Origin: Saprolegnia diclina VS20
Lineage: Eukaryota; Oomycota; Saprolegniomycetes; Saprolegniales; Saprolegniaceae
Reading direction: 5' to 3'
Assembly (NCBI RefSeq): GCF_000281045.1
Contig: NW_008246092.1
Location: 436,596-500,595 of the forward strand
Length of the DNA: 64,000 nucleotides
The translations under genes and the position numbers were made by a program. Positions 1 through 10,529 of this stretch are shown here, piece after piece. Below the pieces are notes generated by a model that was not told where the DNA came from, made no database searches, and was given only the letters and a program-made list of their open reading frames with translations. Position 1 is the first letter of the stretch, and every line of letters starts with the position of its first letter.

Positions 1-2745
1 CATCGTCATCATCGTCATCGTAGAGCTCCACACACGGTTGGTGCACTCCGTGCGGCGACGCCGGTGCTGCGGTCTCGATTGGATCTGCCACCATGATCAA
101 TTCGACGTCGTGTTCCATGGCACACGCCTCAGACACGTCGTCTGGAGCCCCTGTGACTGCGACTTCGACCTTGTCTTCGACTTGGACGTTGTCTGGGGTG
201 TCGTCTTGGGCGTCGTCCTCGTCGTGAGCCTCATCATTCTCGTCTTGGGCTTGGTCATCTTCAAGCAGCATTGCATCATCGAGGACGACGATATCGGGTC
301 GCCGGGGAGCTTCGACGGACGGCGTCGGCTCGTGGTCGTGGCACGGCTTGGATTCTTCATCGCCAAGGACGATCGTCGACCGCCGACCAGCAATCGAGCT
401 ACGGTTGCCCACAGACGGCGCGCCGAGCTGCACAAGCTGGTCTTGGATCGTCGCCATGTGTTCTTTGATCTCAAGTCGCTGCGTCGTGAGCGTTGTCACG
501 GCCTCGGCATCGCCCCGCTTTTGCGCCGCCGAGATTTGCATGACGCAATGATGCTACATACATCGTCAGTTGTCGATCCTCAATAGTAAGACGAAGACGC
601 AGCATACCAGTTCGCCGCGCAGCACATCCATTTGACCGTCGAGGACGAAAATGTCGGGATTGAACAGCAGCGACCCGTTCTGTTCGCGGCGGTTGGCAGC
701 CGTCCTTTTCTGAAGGGCGTCTTGGGCGGCTTTGAGCTCCGCCTTGAGGTTGGCGCGGCGCAGGAGGCGTTCGCGCTTGGCGCGGAGGTCGGACGACGCG
801 CCATCGAGCACCACTTCGCTCTAAGAAACGAGATATTTGTATACGTTGTCATTAGAGGAGTGCACGGACCAGAGCGGCTTGGAGGCGGCTGATTTGAGCT
901 TCGAGCGAGTCGCCCGACGTCTCGTGCATCGCGTCAAGCGCTGCTTGCACTTGGATGGCTTCGTCGCGGAGGGTCTTCTTCTCCTGCATGACTTGCATTG
1001 CACGCCGGAGCTTCCCATCCCGCGTCAGCTGCGTCACTGTCGCGTCCATCGCTTGGGAACTCGCCGTGATCCACTCGAGCCGCGCTTCCAGGTCGGCCTT
1101 GGACGCCGTTGAGATCGAGAACCGGCCGTAGAGCGAGACGCGGTAGTCGAGCGAGTCGAGGTGCACCGTCTCCATCGCCGCGATGCTCTTGTGCACTGGG
1201 TCGGGCACGGAGCAGCTGCGCTCGTACCGCACGGCAGGCCTAGGGTGTCAGCGCTAAGAACACACCTAATTTCACTCCATCACAGTGTACCAATCGTCCT
1301 TGGTGTCCTTGTTGTCTTGGCCGACACTGCGCCGACGGGGCACGGGCGGTGGGTTCTCCATTTCTGAGCTACAATATATGCCGTGTCATGCACGGCGCCG
1401 GAAATCCCGAGACACATACCGGAGCACAGGTTCGCTGCCAAGGCCGAGGAGGTTGTGCGGGGCTTTGGTCTTGTCGGCCGGCGACGCGAGCTCGGGTTCG
1501 GGCTCGGGCGTCACAGGCGCGAGCACGGGACTGGGCGTCTGGCCCGGGAGGTTTGTCGGTTGAATCAACTTGATACTTGTCGTCGGGTCCGGGTTCCACT
1601 TGTCGAGGCACGGGATGCAGAACACTTGGACGACGGCAGCTGCGTCTTTGGCTTTGTAGTCGATCTTGCACGCGCCGCAGATGATCGCACCGCACATGAG
1701 GCACTGGTCGCGCACGGGTGCTCGGAACTGGAGCTGGAACTTGAACGGCTGGGCGCACGACTCGCAGCGACGCGCTTTCGACTTGGCGCTGGACGCAGGC
1801 GCGTGGCGAATGCGCGGCGCGCCTTTGGCGTGCAGCTTGGCGCTCAAGTAGTACTGGTTGAGGTCGCCAAGAAAGTGAAACCACTGGACGAGGGTCGACC
1901 GCACGTGCTTGAGCTGCTTGTCGCCCTTGAAGTCCACTTTGAAAAGGGCCAAGACGTCGAGGACACCCGGGCGACTGGCGTCTTCGAGGATCACAAAGCC
2001 CGACCGGTACATGCCGCCACGCACAAAGCGGTACGCTTTCGGGGGCTTCATGACGCCGACTTGGTCAAACTGCGGTGGTGCGCCCGGAAAGTCCATCGAG
2101 TGCATTGAGATGATGTGGCCGCGGACGCCGTCGCCGTCCGTAAAGGTATCCGAGCGCTAGCCGTCGCATTGAGTACGACCAATTATGTACAATTTTGTCT
2201 ACCTGGAGCACGACAAAGTCGCGGTGGAGCATACCGTCCGCGCTCTTCATGGCGAGCCATTGGATGGATGTCTTGTCGTCCACAGACACGAGCGACTCGC
2301 AAGCCAAGATGTCGTCGGCGAGCGACGGTGGCCCGCTGCATGTTGACGCACCATAGGCTTTGGACGGTGGCAGCTGCATCGCGGCGGCAAAGTCGGTCAT
2401 GGTGGCATGGACGTGGGCAAGGCCACACACGTGCATGGTGCCATCGTGGTCGTCGGTGTCTTTGAGGTAGAACATCTCCATGTTGTTGTCGGTCTCGAGG
2501 CGCTCCCACGACTCGCGCACCGTGGCCATGGAGAAGGCGAGGCGCTTCAGCGACGTGCACGACTGCTTGCCCATGGTCTGCAGCTGCGCGCGTTGGTCGG
2601 CCGACGGAAACGTCGCGGCCGCGACAGGCGAGATGGCGGGCATGACGAGGCGCAGCGGCGACGCTGGCGACGAGGCGCGAGGGCCGGGCGCGGCCGACGA
2701 CGAGCTGTCGCCAAAGAGCTTCTTCGGCAAGCCCAGTACGCGCAT
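1..2745 (-). CDS. START-like/FYVE-like zinc finger protein with coiled-coil, C-terminus cut by window edge
   Basis: Multi-exon minus-strand gene read from Met at 2745. Exon 1 (2745-2203) and exon 2 (2156 to about 1414) join across a 46-nt GT...AG intron (2157-2202). Further short introns lie near 1.39, 1.26 and 0.84 kb and at about 0.57-0.61 kb; one is only about 36 nt. The first ~270 residues resemble the START-like domain that precedes FYVE fingers in many oomycete proteins. About residues 318-375 hold four CxxC pairs (CESC, CLMC, CGAC, CIPC), a FYVE/RING-like finger. Next come a coiled coil (RRAMQVMQEKKTLRDEAIQ and later helices) and a long Asp/Glu-rich tail open to the window start. The basic RRHHCR signature of PI3P-binding FYVE fingers is replaced by RDQCLMCG, so lipid binding is doubtful. 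The role is probably lipid or membrane related, inferred from the fold only. An upstream exon cannot be excluded. Confidence 0.75.
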
Positions 2746-4588
2746 GGCGGATGCTGGGACGGAATAGGTAGTGTCAAGAGGCAAAGCTCGCGCTGGCGCT
2801 GGAGACAACCATCAGCCGCGTGCTTCGGAGCCAGCTGGAGCGTACATCTCCCGTACAGCTGTACGACGGACCAGATTATTGCTGCATTTTGACACGCATC
2901 GACCGACGCCGTTGTCTTGTGTATTGGGAGCGGCGCATCCACAGATCGTCTTTGTCGATTGAAGCGGGCGTCGACGTCCTACGCCTCTCACTGTAGGCAC
3001 GTGGACCTCGCTGGTGACGTGAGCGGATCCTGATCTTGTAGACTCGAGGCGCCAGCATGGAGGCAGATGATGAGAGCGATCTGCACAATCACATCCTCAG
3101 ACTTAGGCGGGCGCAGCACCGGATTCCAAGGACCAACGAAGCGTGGCGCGACGGATGTCGACAGCGCTGCTTCTGGATGCCTATGGTGTCGGGCTCTAGC
3201 GCTACAACGACCGATGACGTGCTCCAACTCGGTGCACCGAGCGCTGTCGGCTCTATACCGGCATGTACCGTACTTGTCGGCACAGCGCTGACACCACGAG
3301 TACCGACGATCATATCACCTCGTTGGCGCGTCCCAATACCCATGTCATCCCAAGTGTAGCTAAGCTTGGCTCGACGGCATGGCCAGCGAGGCTGCGTTCG
3401 AGCAATCATCTGAACGTACGGTACGGCGTACATGTCGTACCGTACATGACGATCCGTGTCGCCGTATCCGGACATATCACATGTGTCCCAGCCGCGAAGC
3501 TTGCTATTTGTATGCATGCACGCGGGACCGAACGCTGGCCGCGGTTCTCGGAAGGCTGCTGACTTTGGCGCGACGCCAATCGAAGCCCGCGATCAGACCC
3601 GAGCGCGGTTCTATTCCTTGCGAGACTGCATGTGTACGCGCACATAGAGGCACGTGGGTGGCGAGGCCACCACCAGCGCCAACGCGAGTCATTTCATATG
3701 AACGTTACTATTCATGGTAGCTGGACTGATATGCCAGTGGATCTTCTTGGCCTCTCTTTGGCCACGACGTGACTGGACCACCGACTTTTCATACACGGTA
3801 TACGGCGCTCATCTTTGAGGCCTTCAAGATCACCGCTGGCGTTTCCATGAACGAGCTTCAAGCCGTACACAGTACGATTCGGACAACGATATCGAAGGAG
3901 CGTTTTGGCCCTTGCAACTTTGTTTCGCGTCGACGCAGAAATTTAAGCGCAAATATGGACCGTTGCAGGTAGGATTGGCAGAAAGGTTGGCAAGGCCCAA
4001 GGTTCACAACCTTCAAAATCGCAGAATATATGGCTATCGTCACAACAACGCCACGCAACGGCCCGCACCAATCTCAATCTCTCTGGCGGCGCTCTCTGCG
4101 CCAACTGCTCCTCTGGCAGCTCAACCCAAGCTCGTATCAAACCAGAGAGTCCCAACTCGCCCATGAAAGTTACACAAATGAGCGCAGACGAATCGCTTGC
4201 ACACGTTGGTCCTTGCAATCCCGAGCAAGTGGCTTGGCCGCCAAATTTCTTGGCCGCGTACCGCTGTAAAGAAGCTTGAGGTTTGTATGCTGTGGCCAGG
4301 TGGAATGGGCGTGTCCCACTCTACAGACCCCGTAGCCCTACCCAAAACAAAGGCAATACAAAAATGCAGTGCTTTGCCGAGCCGAAAAGCGAGGCCCCCC
4401 CCCTCGTCGCACGATCCAGCGGGTTGCTCACCCAAAGCGTAATTTTTCGCCTTTCGCAGCAGCACACTTGACATTTGTATGTACAATTGATCGCGGGCAT
4501 TAAATACGCACGCTGGAACTGGCCAGTTCTGCCGGCAAGCGGGCGCTGGGTCAACTCATTTGGATTTTCGCACCCGAGCAGCTACAGG
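2746..4588. other. Intergenic region, no gene seen
   Basis: About 1.8 kb between the divergent START/FYVE-like gene and the secreted propeller gene. The open frames here are short, lack the GC3 bias of neighbouring genes and do not join through plausible introns. One TATCCGGACA element lies at 3465-3474. The last 200 bp before 4589 are more AT-rich and should contain the promoter of the secreted protein. A tRNA-like T-loop near 3608 was checked and rejected. Confidence 0.6.
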
Positions 4589-6172
4589 ATGAAGGTGCAA
4601 GCGATCACGATTGGCGCCGTCCTCGCCTCGATGGCCTCGATGGCCGACGCGCAGTTTGGCCTCAGCGCCTTCTTTGCGGCCGGCAGCAGCGGCCTGCCCC
4701 GCGTGCTCATCAACACGGCGGCCAACCCACTTACGATCTCGCCCGAGCCGACGACCAACGCGACGTCGGCGCCGACCAAGAGTACCAACCTCTTTGAACT
4801 GCTCAAGAACAAGAACAAGGCGACGCCGGCGCCCGACCACACGGTTGCCAACCTTGACGTGAACGATGGCTTGGTTGTCAACGAAGACTCGTCGGGCCAG
4901 AAGACGTCGAACCGCCGCCTCGACAGCCAGGACCGCGATTACACGATGCAGATGCTCTTCTGCCACGGCACGTCCAACTCGATCCAGTCGTACCACTCGT
5001 ACCAGCCTCAGAGCACGACAACCCCCGTGTACAACCCGCTCCTCGCGTCGTCGGCCCAAGGCCAGTGCGGCAAGTACATTGTCAAGTCGGAGACGCTGGC
5101 GACTCAGGTCGGCTGCAACCCGCAGAACAGCCCGAATGGCTGCGCCAAGTCGTACACGCCGGGCTGCGGTGGTCTCGCAATCAACCCGAAGACCAAGGAC
5201 ACGGTCGTCGCCCGCACCGGTGGCCGCACGATTGGCCGCCTCGTCAAGACCACGGACAGCAGCGGCACCTGCCAGAGCCGCGTCGTCGACTGGATCGTCC
5301 GCTACCGCGGCAAGCGCTTCAACGGCCCGAGCGACACGACGTTCACGTCGACGGGCAACCTGTACTTCACGGATTCGCCGTTTGGTCTGGCCGCAACCCA
5401 GAGCGAGCTCCTCTCGGCCAACATCTCGGTACTGGATGCCAAGCGTGAGTTGCCCTTCAACGGCGTCTACCTCCGCCCTGCAAACGGCGCCGTCAAGCTC
5501 CTCGACTGCGGTCTCTCGCGCCCGAAGAGCATTGCGTTCTCGCCGCGCGAAGACACGCTCTATGTGGCGAACGCCGACGTCAACGACCCGTTTGTCAAGT
5601 CGTACACGCTCGGCAACGACGGCACGCCCGTGTGCTCGCGCCGCTTCTTTGACCTCACGCCGTACGTCGCCGACGCCAAGGCCGCCGAGTGCGCCCGCAC
5701 GTACCCGACCGGCCTCAAGGTCGACGATCAGGGCTATGTGTACATGGCCATGTGCCGCAACATTTACATTGCGTCGTCCAACGGCACGTACCTCGGCCGC
5801 CTCCAGGGCACGTCCGAGCTGCGCAACCTCGCTTTCAGCAAGGGCTACATGTACCTCACGTCGAGCTCGAACGTCTACGCGCTCCCGCTCGACCTCTCTC
5901 TCCAGAGCTCGCAGGCCGTCGTGTCGTCGCAGGCGACGTGCCCCTCGGACGTCGCCACCACGTCGGCGCAAACCCTCTCGGAATCGGCCACGTCGGTTCA
6001 AATCACGCCGGCAACGAGCAACGGAACTGGCATTGGCATTGGCGCCGGTGTCGGTGTCGGTGCTGTCGTGGCCGTCGCCCTCCTCGTGTACAAGCGCAAG
6101 CAGGCGGTGCCGGTCGCAGTGCAGACGACACCCGAGTTCTCGCCCATCACGACGCCCCGCAACATCTTTTAA
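4589..6172 (+). CDS. Secreted/type I membrane beta-propeller-like protein
   Basis: Intronless gene of 527 codons. The frame is open further upstream, but the Met at 4589 is chosen because it starts a clean signal peptide (MKVQAITIGAVLASMASMADA, cleavage before QFG). The extracellular part has a Ser/Thr/Asn-rich N-terminal stretch, then repeated strand-turn motifs around phrases such as NLYFTDSPFG, DTLYVANADVND and GYVYMAMC, as in NHL/SMP-30-like six-bladed propellers. Several Cys residues suggest disulphides. Near the C-terminus a glycine-rich transmembrane helix (GIGIGAGVGVGAVVAVALLV) is followed by a basic stop-transfer KRKQ and a short cytosolic tail. A surface receptor or wall-facing protein is plausible. 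No catalytic residues can be assigned and the exact propeller family is uncertain. Confidence 0.85.
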   Translation: MKVQAITIGAVLASMASMADAQFGLSAFFAAGSSGLPRVLINTAANPLTISPEPTTNATSAPTKSTNLFELLKNKNKATPAPDHTVANLDVNDGLVVNEDSSGQKTSNRRLDSQDRDYTMQMLFCHGTSNSIQSYHSYQPQSTTTPVYNPLLASSAQGQCGKYIVKSETLATQVGCNPQNSPNGCAKSYTPGCGGLAINPKTKDTVVARTGGRTIGRLVKTTDSSGTCQSRVVDWIVRYRGKRFNGPSDTTFTSTGNLYFTDSPFGLAATQSELLSANISVLDAKRELPFNGVYLRPANGAVKLLDCGLSRPKSIAFSPREDTLYVANADVNDPFVKSYTLGNDGTPVCSRRFFDLTPYVADAKAAECARTYPTGLKVDDQGYVYMAMCRNIYIASSNGTYLGRLQGTSELRNLAFSKGYMYLTSSSNVYALPLDLSLQSSQAVVSSQATCPSDVATTSAQTLSESATSVQITPATSNGTGIGIGAGVGVGAVVAVALLVYKRKQAVPVAVQTTPEFSPITTPRNIF

Positions 6173-6311
6173 ACAGACTCGTCGATTAATGGAAAATGCA
6201 TACGTTTATATTTACTGTTCGTCGTCGTGTTCTATGTCTTGCCACATGCAATAGTTCAACGTATGTGCTGCGATATAGCGAAGCGTCGCTGGTCGTTCGA
6301 GGATGCTTCCG

Positions 6312-6319
6312 TATAAATA
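6312..6319 (+). promoter_or_regulatory. TATA-like element upstream of the PHD-IQ-C2-PH gene
   Basis: The sequence TATAAATA lies 26 bp before the proposed ATG at 6345. It is a good TATA match, but oomycete promoters more often use initiator-type elements and the spacing to the ATG is short, so its function is an inference from sequence alone. Confidence 0.3.
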
Positions 6320-6344
6320 GCATTGACCTTGGGAAAGGCGGTCC

Positions 6345-8735
6345 ATGCAGCGAGCGACCGCGTCGCTCCCGAGTCTCCAGAGCGCGGAAGGGTCGTCGCA
6401 CCTGCCACCGGCACGTATGCGCTGGCAGCTTACGCTCATCATCACGGCGCGTAGGGCCGCGACGTCGACGAGACCGACGCGAGCGCCGTGACACTCACCA
6501 ACCTCGAGCGACACCGCGCGTCGCACTACACGCAGTGCTACAACGGCATGATCCGCACGACCTTTGTGACGAAGGCACGACGTGTACCTCGTGGATTTGG
6601 TTTGCTCAACCCAGTGGCGTAGAGTCTGGCGCCGCTGCTGGACAAGTTCGAGTCGATCGGTGCGTTGGTCTCGTCACCAAGTCTGTGGTTTCACGCACTG
6701 CAGACGCTTTTCGACGGCCGCGGAAGCGCTACACCCTCGTGGACCCACTGCCCAAGCTACGCGCCGATGCCAACAGCCTCCGGCGCGACGCCGTCCTCGC
6801 GCTCACGCGGCACACGCGAACCGGTGGCCGCTTCTCGGGTACGTGGTCGATCGCTAGACGATCGATGGCACTCGAGCGCGTAGCGCTCAAGGGCGATCTG
6901 GAGGCGACCACGGACGCGCTGGCGCAGGTGCGCATTTCTCGACTCGCGTTCGCCTCGTCCTTGCACAACTCGCGGTGCGCCTTCTTTTCCGTCTTCTCTC
7001 GCGGCTGACGCCAAGGGCAGGTGCGAGTACTGCTCGCAAACGGGCGGCGAACTCGCTTGCGTCATGTAATTTGTCCCGGACGACAAGAAAGAGACCTGAT
7101 CCAAACTCGGTAGGTGCAACGTCGTTGCGCACACCGCGTGCTATCTCGGTGCGGTGTATGGATCCTGCGACGTCCTACTCATGCTACCGCAGAGGCGTGG
7201 AAGGGACTCGCGAGGCGCGGCCCCGTGAGCTTTGAGGTCCAAGGCGACGACAAGACCAAGTGGATATGCACCTACTGCGAAGAAGACTTGCAAGACGTAA
7301 TACCTGGCCAGCTCGACGGCGCGTCGGCGTTAACGCTGGTCGTAGGAGCACGAGGCCCAAACAACGCGCTATCGGCACAACCGAAAGCTGCAAAAGGAAA
7401 TGGCGTGCGCGCGGCTCATCACCGGTCGGACTATCATGTCGTCGCTCTTGTGTCCACCACCAACGACGGGAGTAGGCTACGCGCGCATGTCGAAAGAAGC
7501 ACGACTCTTCGTGCGCAAGAAGGAGTGTGCAGTGCGCATCCAAGCTCACATTCGAGGTCGACTTGCGATGCAAATCGATATACCGATATGTCAAAATGCC
7601 CAGGCAAGCTCGCGCGCCGAGCCTTTAACGCGATGCAGCGCCTGCGCATTCGCCCGTACGTGGTCAACCTAATGAGCCTCCATGGTCTCGGGTATGTAGA
7701 CACTGTAGTTCGAAATACTGCTTGATATTTGCATTGGAAAGGGCCGAGGGCGATGCATCGGCCAAGTCGCCGCGCTCGACGACCGGGGACGACGACGCGT
7801 GTACGGAGACGCGCCTTCCGAACGGCTTTCTCTGCAACCCGTTCGTGGTGTTCCACATTGTCGCTGAGCACGACGACGAAGCCCAGCAGTTTTGGTCGCG
7901 CTACCACCGCAACCCTACCCTAACCCTAACCCTAGCTTTGAGAGCGCGATCCAGCGCGGTTCGAACGAAGTGGCGTGGAACGAAGCCATTTTCGTGCCCG
8001 GCGTCGACGGGAACGTCACCATGTGCTTTACGGTGCTGAGCAAGAACGGCCCCAACAACTTTTTCCTGGGCCAAGGCACGCATCTCCCACGTCTCGATTT
8101 GCATAGAAGTCCGCGATAGGCATGGTGCGCATGAGCGGTACGGAGATCTGGCGGTATGGCGCCAACCTCGAGCTTCTGATCCGGCCCGAACTCGAAGTAC
8201 GAAATGTCGATATGGATGTAGTAGATGCATCGACGTGACTAGGTCATCCCCAAGGCTGGGCACAACAAGCTCATGCGCATCCAGGACATTGGCTCGATTA
8301 CGCGCGAGCTCACGCTGTCGGTGCACATCAAGCAGTTTGCGGACCCGGTCGCCAACTGCGGCTACATGCAGTCGATCAACTCGATCGACTCGGCCAAGGG
8401 CAACAGCCGCTGGTGTGTGCTCGCCGACGGCATCTTTCGCATCTACCGGTAGAAACGACGGGAGCGCAGAGGCGGCCACCCAGTCGTATAGGCACTACGG
8501 GCTCACGCTCGCGTTCGAGACGCTCAAGATGATGCATGCGAGCGAAGTGCAGCTGCTCACCGTGACGCCGCACCACGCGGCCAACCTGACCAAACACACG
8601 GCCAAGCACTCGACGGTGGTGTTCGTCCAGCACGAGCAGCGCGTGTATCTGCTGCGCGCCGACTCGAACAAGGCCAACATGACGTGGTCCAAGAAGCTGC
8701 ATTTCGCGATGAAGCAGCACAAAACCACGTACTGA
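6345..8735 (+). CDS. PHD finger - IQ motif - C2 domain - PH domain protein
   Basis: Intron-rich gene of about 650 residues; exons join in frame across 41-55 nt introns. N-terminal exons (from ATG 6345) encode a basic/acidic region. A PHD-type zinc finger follows: CEYC, CVMC completed across an intron, HTAC, and WICTYC at about 7050-7280. Next is an IQ calmodulin-binding motif (IQAHIRG then KLARR, across an intron) near 7540-7620. Then a C2 domain (FLCNPFVVFHIV ... VAWNEAIF ... NNFFLGQ, 7810-8075), and finally a PH domain (RWCVLADGIFRIYR at about 8410, ending with the Trp helix of MTWSKKLHFAMKQ). The stop is TGA at 8733. C2 plus PH suggest calcium- and phosphoinositide-dependent membrane recruitment, and the IQ motif suggests calmodulin or myosin-light-chain binding. 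Two introns (6411-6454 and 8076-8119) appear to use GC donors. The first exon is the least certain part. Confidence 0.75.
7913..7935 (+). repeat. Telomere-type CCCTAA repeat forming an intron 3' end
   Basis: Tandem CCCTAA units sit at the 3' end of a 41-nt intron (7895-7935) inside the C2-domain coding region. The final unit supplies the CCCTAG acceptor, and splicing here restores the frame from AQQF to FESAIQRG. This is an interstitial array, not a chromosome end, because coding sequence continues on both sides. Confidence 0.7.
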
Positions 8736-8743
8736 TCTTCTTG

Positions 8744-9965
8744 CTACGCACTCGGACCATACGTCACGTCGACCTACAACAATCTCAATCTCAATCTCAA
8801 CCGCAAAATACAAAATAATCGATACCGATCGGTGTTCGACGGCCGAGATGCGGCACGCTTCGGCAATGATGGTTGCATTGCGCGCTTCTGTCCACGAGAC
8901 GCGTGGCGTGGCCTTGTCGAGCACGATTTCGGCAAAATGGTCGACTTCGGCGAGGTACGCATCACGGAACCGCTGCGGGAAAGAGTGCTGGTACACGTCG
9001 CTGTGGACGCCGGCGCTCGTCGACGCGCGGAGCGACGTCTTGTGGATGTTTTGGACTTCGAGCATGCCGTCCGCGCCAAAGACCTCGATGCGCTGGTCGT
9101 AGCCGTACGCCGCGTGGCGGCTCAAGTCCATGGTGCAGATCGCACCGGATGGAAATTCGAGCCAGACCGACGCCTTGTCCATGACCTATACAGGTACAGA
9201 ATGTCCTTGGATCGCGCCAAACCATTGAGGAGCATGCTTTACGTTGATGACTTGGAGCTCGGGGCTCAAGCTCGTGCCGTGCGCGACGACGCGCGTCGGG
9301 TACTCGTGCTGGAGCGAGCACACAAAGTCAATGTCGTGCACCGCGAGGTCGTGGAACGGGTCGCCGCCGCCCTTTAAAAAGGCAATGGGCGGGCACGGGT
9401 GGTCCCGGAAGACCGTCTGGATCGACTGGACGGGTCCGATCGCGTTGGCCTGGACGGCTTCGTACAAGGCAACGTAGTTCGGGTCAAAGCGCCGTTGGAA
9501 CGAGCAGAAAAGCGGCACGTCGTGCGTCTCGCAGACTACACACCGCCGCCGATGGGACGAGCGTGCATATGGACGTGCGTACCTTTGTACGCTTTGTCGA
9601 TCTCTTCCAGCGACCCGGCGACGGGCTTCTCGACGGCAATGGCCTTGCCCGCGCTCGCCGCAAGCTCGATCAAGTCCAAGTGCGTAAACGTGGGCGTAGA
9701 GATCCAGACCGCCGCCACCTACGCGTGCGGCAGCATGAGCGCGGACATGTGTGTGTGGCATGCGCACCGCCGGGTCGGCGAGCGCCTCGGGGAGCGTGGC
9801 GACGGCGGTCGCGTGGCAGCGCTCGGCGAGCGTCTCGGCCTGCGCGAGGTTGGCGTCGACGACGTACGCGACCTTCATGCGCGGGTTGGCCATGAGGCCT
9901 TGGAGGCGGATCTGCCCCATGCGGCCGGCGCCGACGACAACGATGTGCACGCGTCCGTCGACCAT
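8744..9965 (-). CDS. Gfo/Idh/MocA-family oxidoreductase, inositol 2-dehydrogenase-like
   Basis: Five-exon gene for an NAD(P)-dependent sugar or cyclitol dehydrogenase. It begins with the dinucleotide-binding Rossmann motif VVVGAGRMGQ. The EKPVAGS loop contains the family's conserved EKP lysine. FQRRFDPNY and GGGDPFHDLAVHDID carry the usual substrate-side Asp/His residues. The C-terminus (TEARNATIIAEACRIS) is typical of the family, and a last tiny exon ends VDVTYGPSA before TAG at 8744-8746. Introns are about 47-58 nt; the last (8774-8825) contains a CAATCT run. The Met at 9965 is preferred. An in-frame Met at 10091 would add 42 residues but would make an ATCCGGAT promoter-like element coding. 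The order of motifs is closest to bacterial myo-inositol 2-dehydrogenases; the substrate itself is an inference. The end is only 8 bp from the convergent PH-protein gene. Confidence 0.82.
8777..8800. repeat. CAATCT short tandem repeat in an intron
   Basis: Three to four imperfect CAATCT units (top strand) lie inside the last intron (8774-8825) of the oxidoreductase gene. On the coding strand they read as a purine/T-rich tract before the TTGTAG acceptor. Probably neutral microsatellite sequence. Confidence 0.5.
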
Positions 9966-10091
9966 CTTGGACCAGATCTGGCGAAGCGACGAAAGATTTT
10001 GAGTCGACGATCCGGATATCGAGTTGACGAGGAACCCAAATTTGGACGTCGCGCCGTACTGCATGAGACTCGAGGCCAAGTGGGCGGCCAT

Positions 10092-10529
10092 GAATCGACT
10101 CCGGTAGAGGATGCAACGGAGAGTTAAGGATATGTTGTGAATGCGACCCATGAACGCGTTGTGACGCTGCGTGTCTGGCGATCGAAGAACACATTCTGAG
10201 TGCGTATCTTGGTGTTTGTATCCCACTAAGATCTTGTGTTTCGCCAACACGCAAATTTGGTGCATGGCTATGGCGGTCAACCAACTTGGCGCCTGTATAT
10301 GCCCCTGCGCGCCCGTTCGCTCCGAGTACTACAGACGATGATTACGCCCGCTTCGTTGCAGTAGCCGCAGCGTTCTGCGTTGAAGCTGCACCCTCCCATC
10401 GATTTATTGCTATATTGATGAGCTTGCCCTTTTCAATTGAGATTGCACGTTGAGTTTGCCCTTTGTCGTACACGAACAATTGGAATGGCAGACCCGAGAA
10501 AGCTCAAAACGAGACTCAAAACCATAGTA
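10092..10529. other. Intergenic region between two minus-strand genes
   Basis: About 440 bp upstream of the oxidoreductase and downstream of the ARM-like gene. No good coding frame is seen. It should hold the oxidoreductase promoter and the ARM-like gene's 3' end. Confidence 0.5.

Noticed and set aside
1383-2108. Plus-strand 241-codon open frame
   Set aside because: Antisense of the START/FYVE-like exon with its CxxC pairs; no domain logic on the plus strand.
3545-3640. tRNA-like T-arm (GGTTCTATTCC) near 3608
   Set aside because: The T-stem has a mismatch and a wobble, position 57 is not a purine, and no matching 5' acceptor strand or D- and anticodon arms were found upstream.
4556-6001. 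Long 481-codon minus-strand open frame
   Set aside because: It is the antisense shadow of the secreted propeller gene, very Arg/Ala/Val-rich, caused by the GC3 bias of the real gene.
7913-7935. CCCTAA repeats as a chromosome end
   Set aside because: Only three to four units, with the C2-domain coding sequence continuing in frame on both sides after splicing.
6316-8735. Frameshifted pseudogene
   Set aside because: The apparent frameshifts and stops all fall inside 41-55 nt segments with GT (or GC) and AG ends, and removing them gives continuous PHD, IQ, C2 and PH domains.
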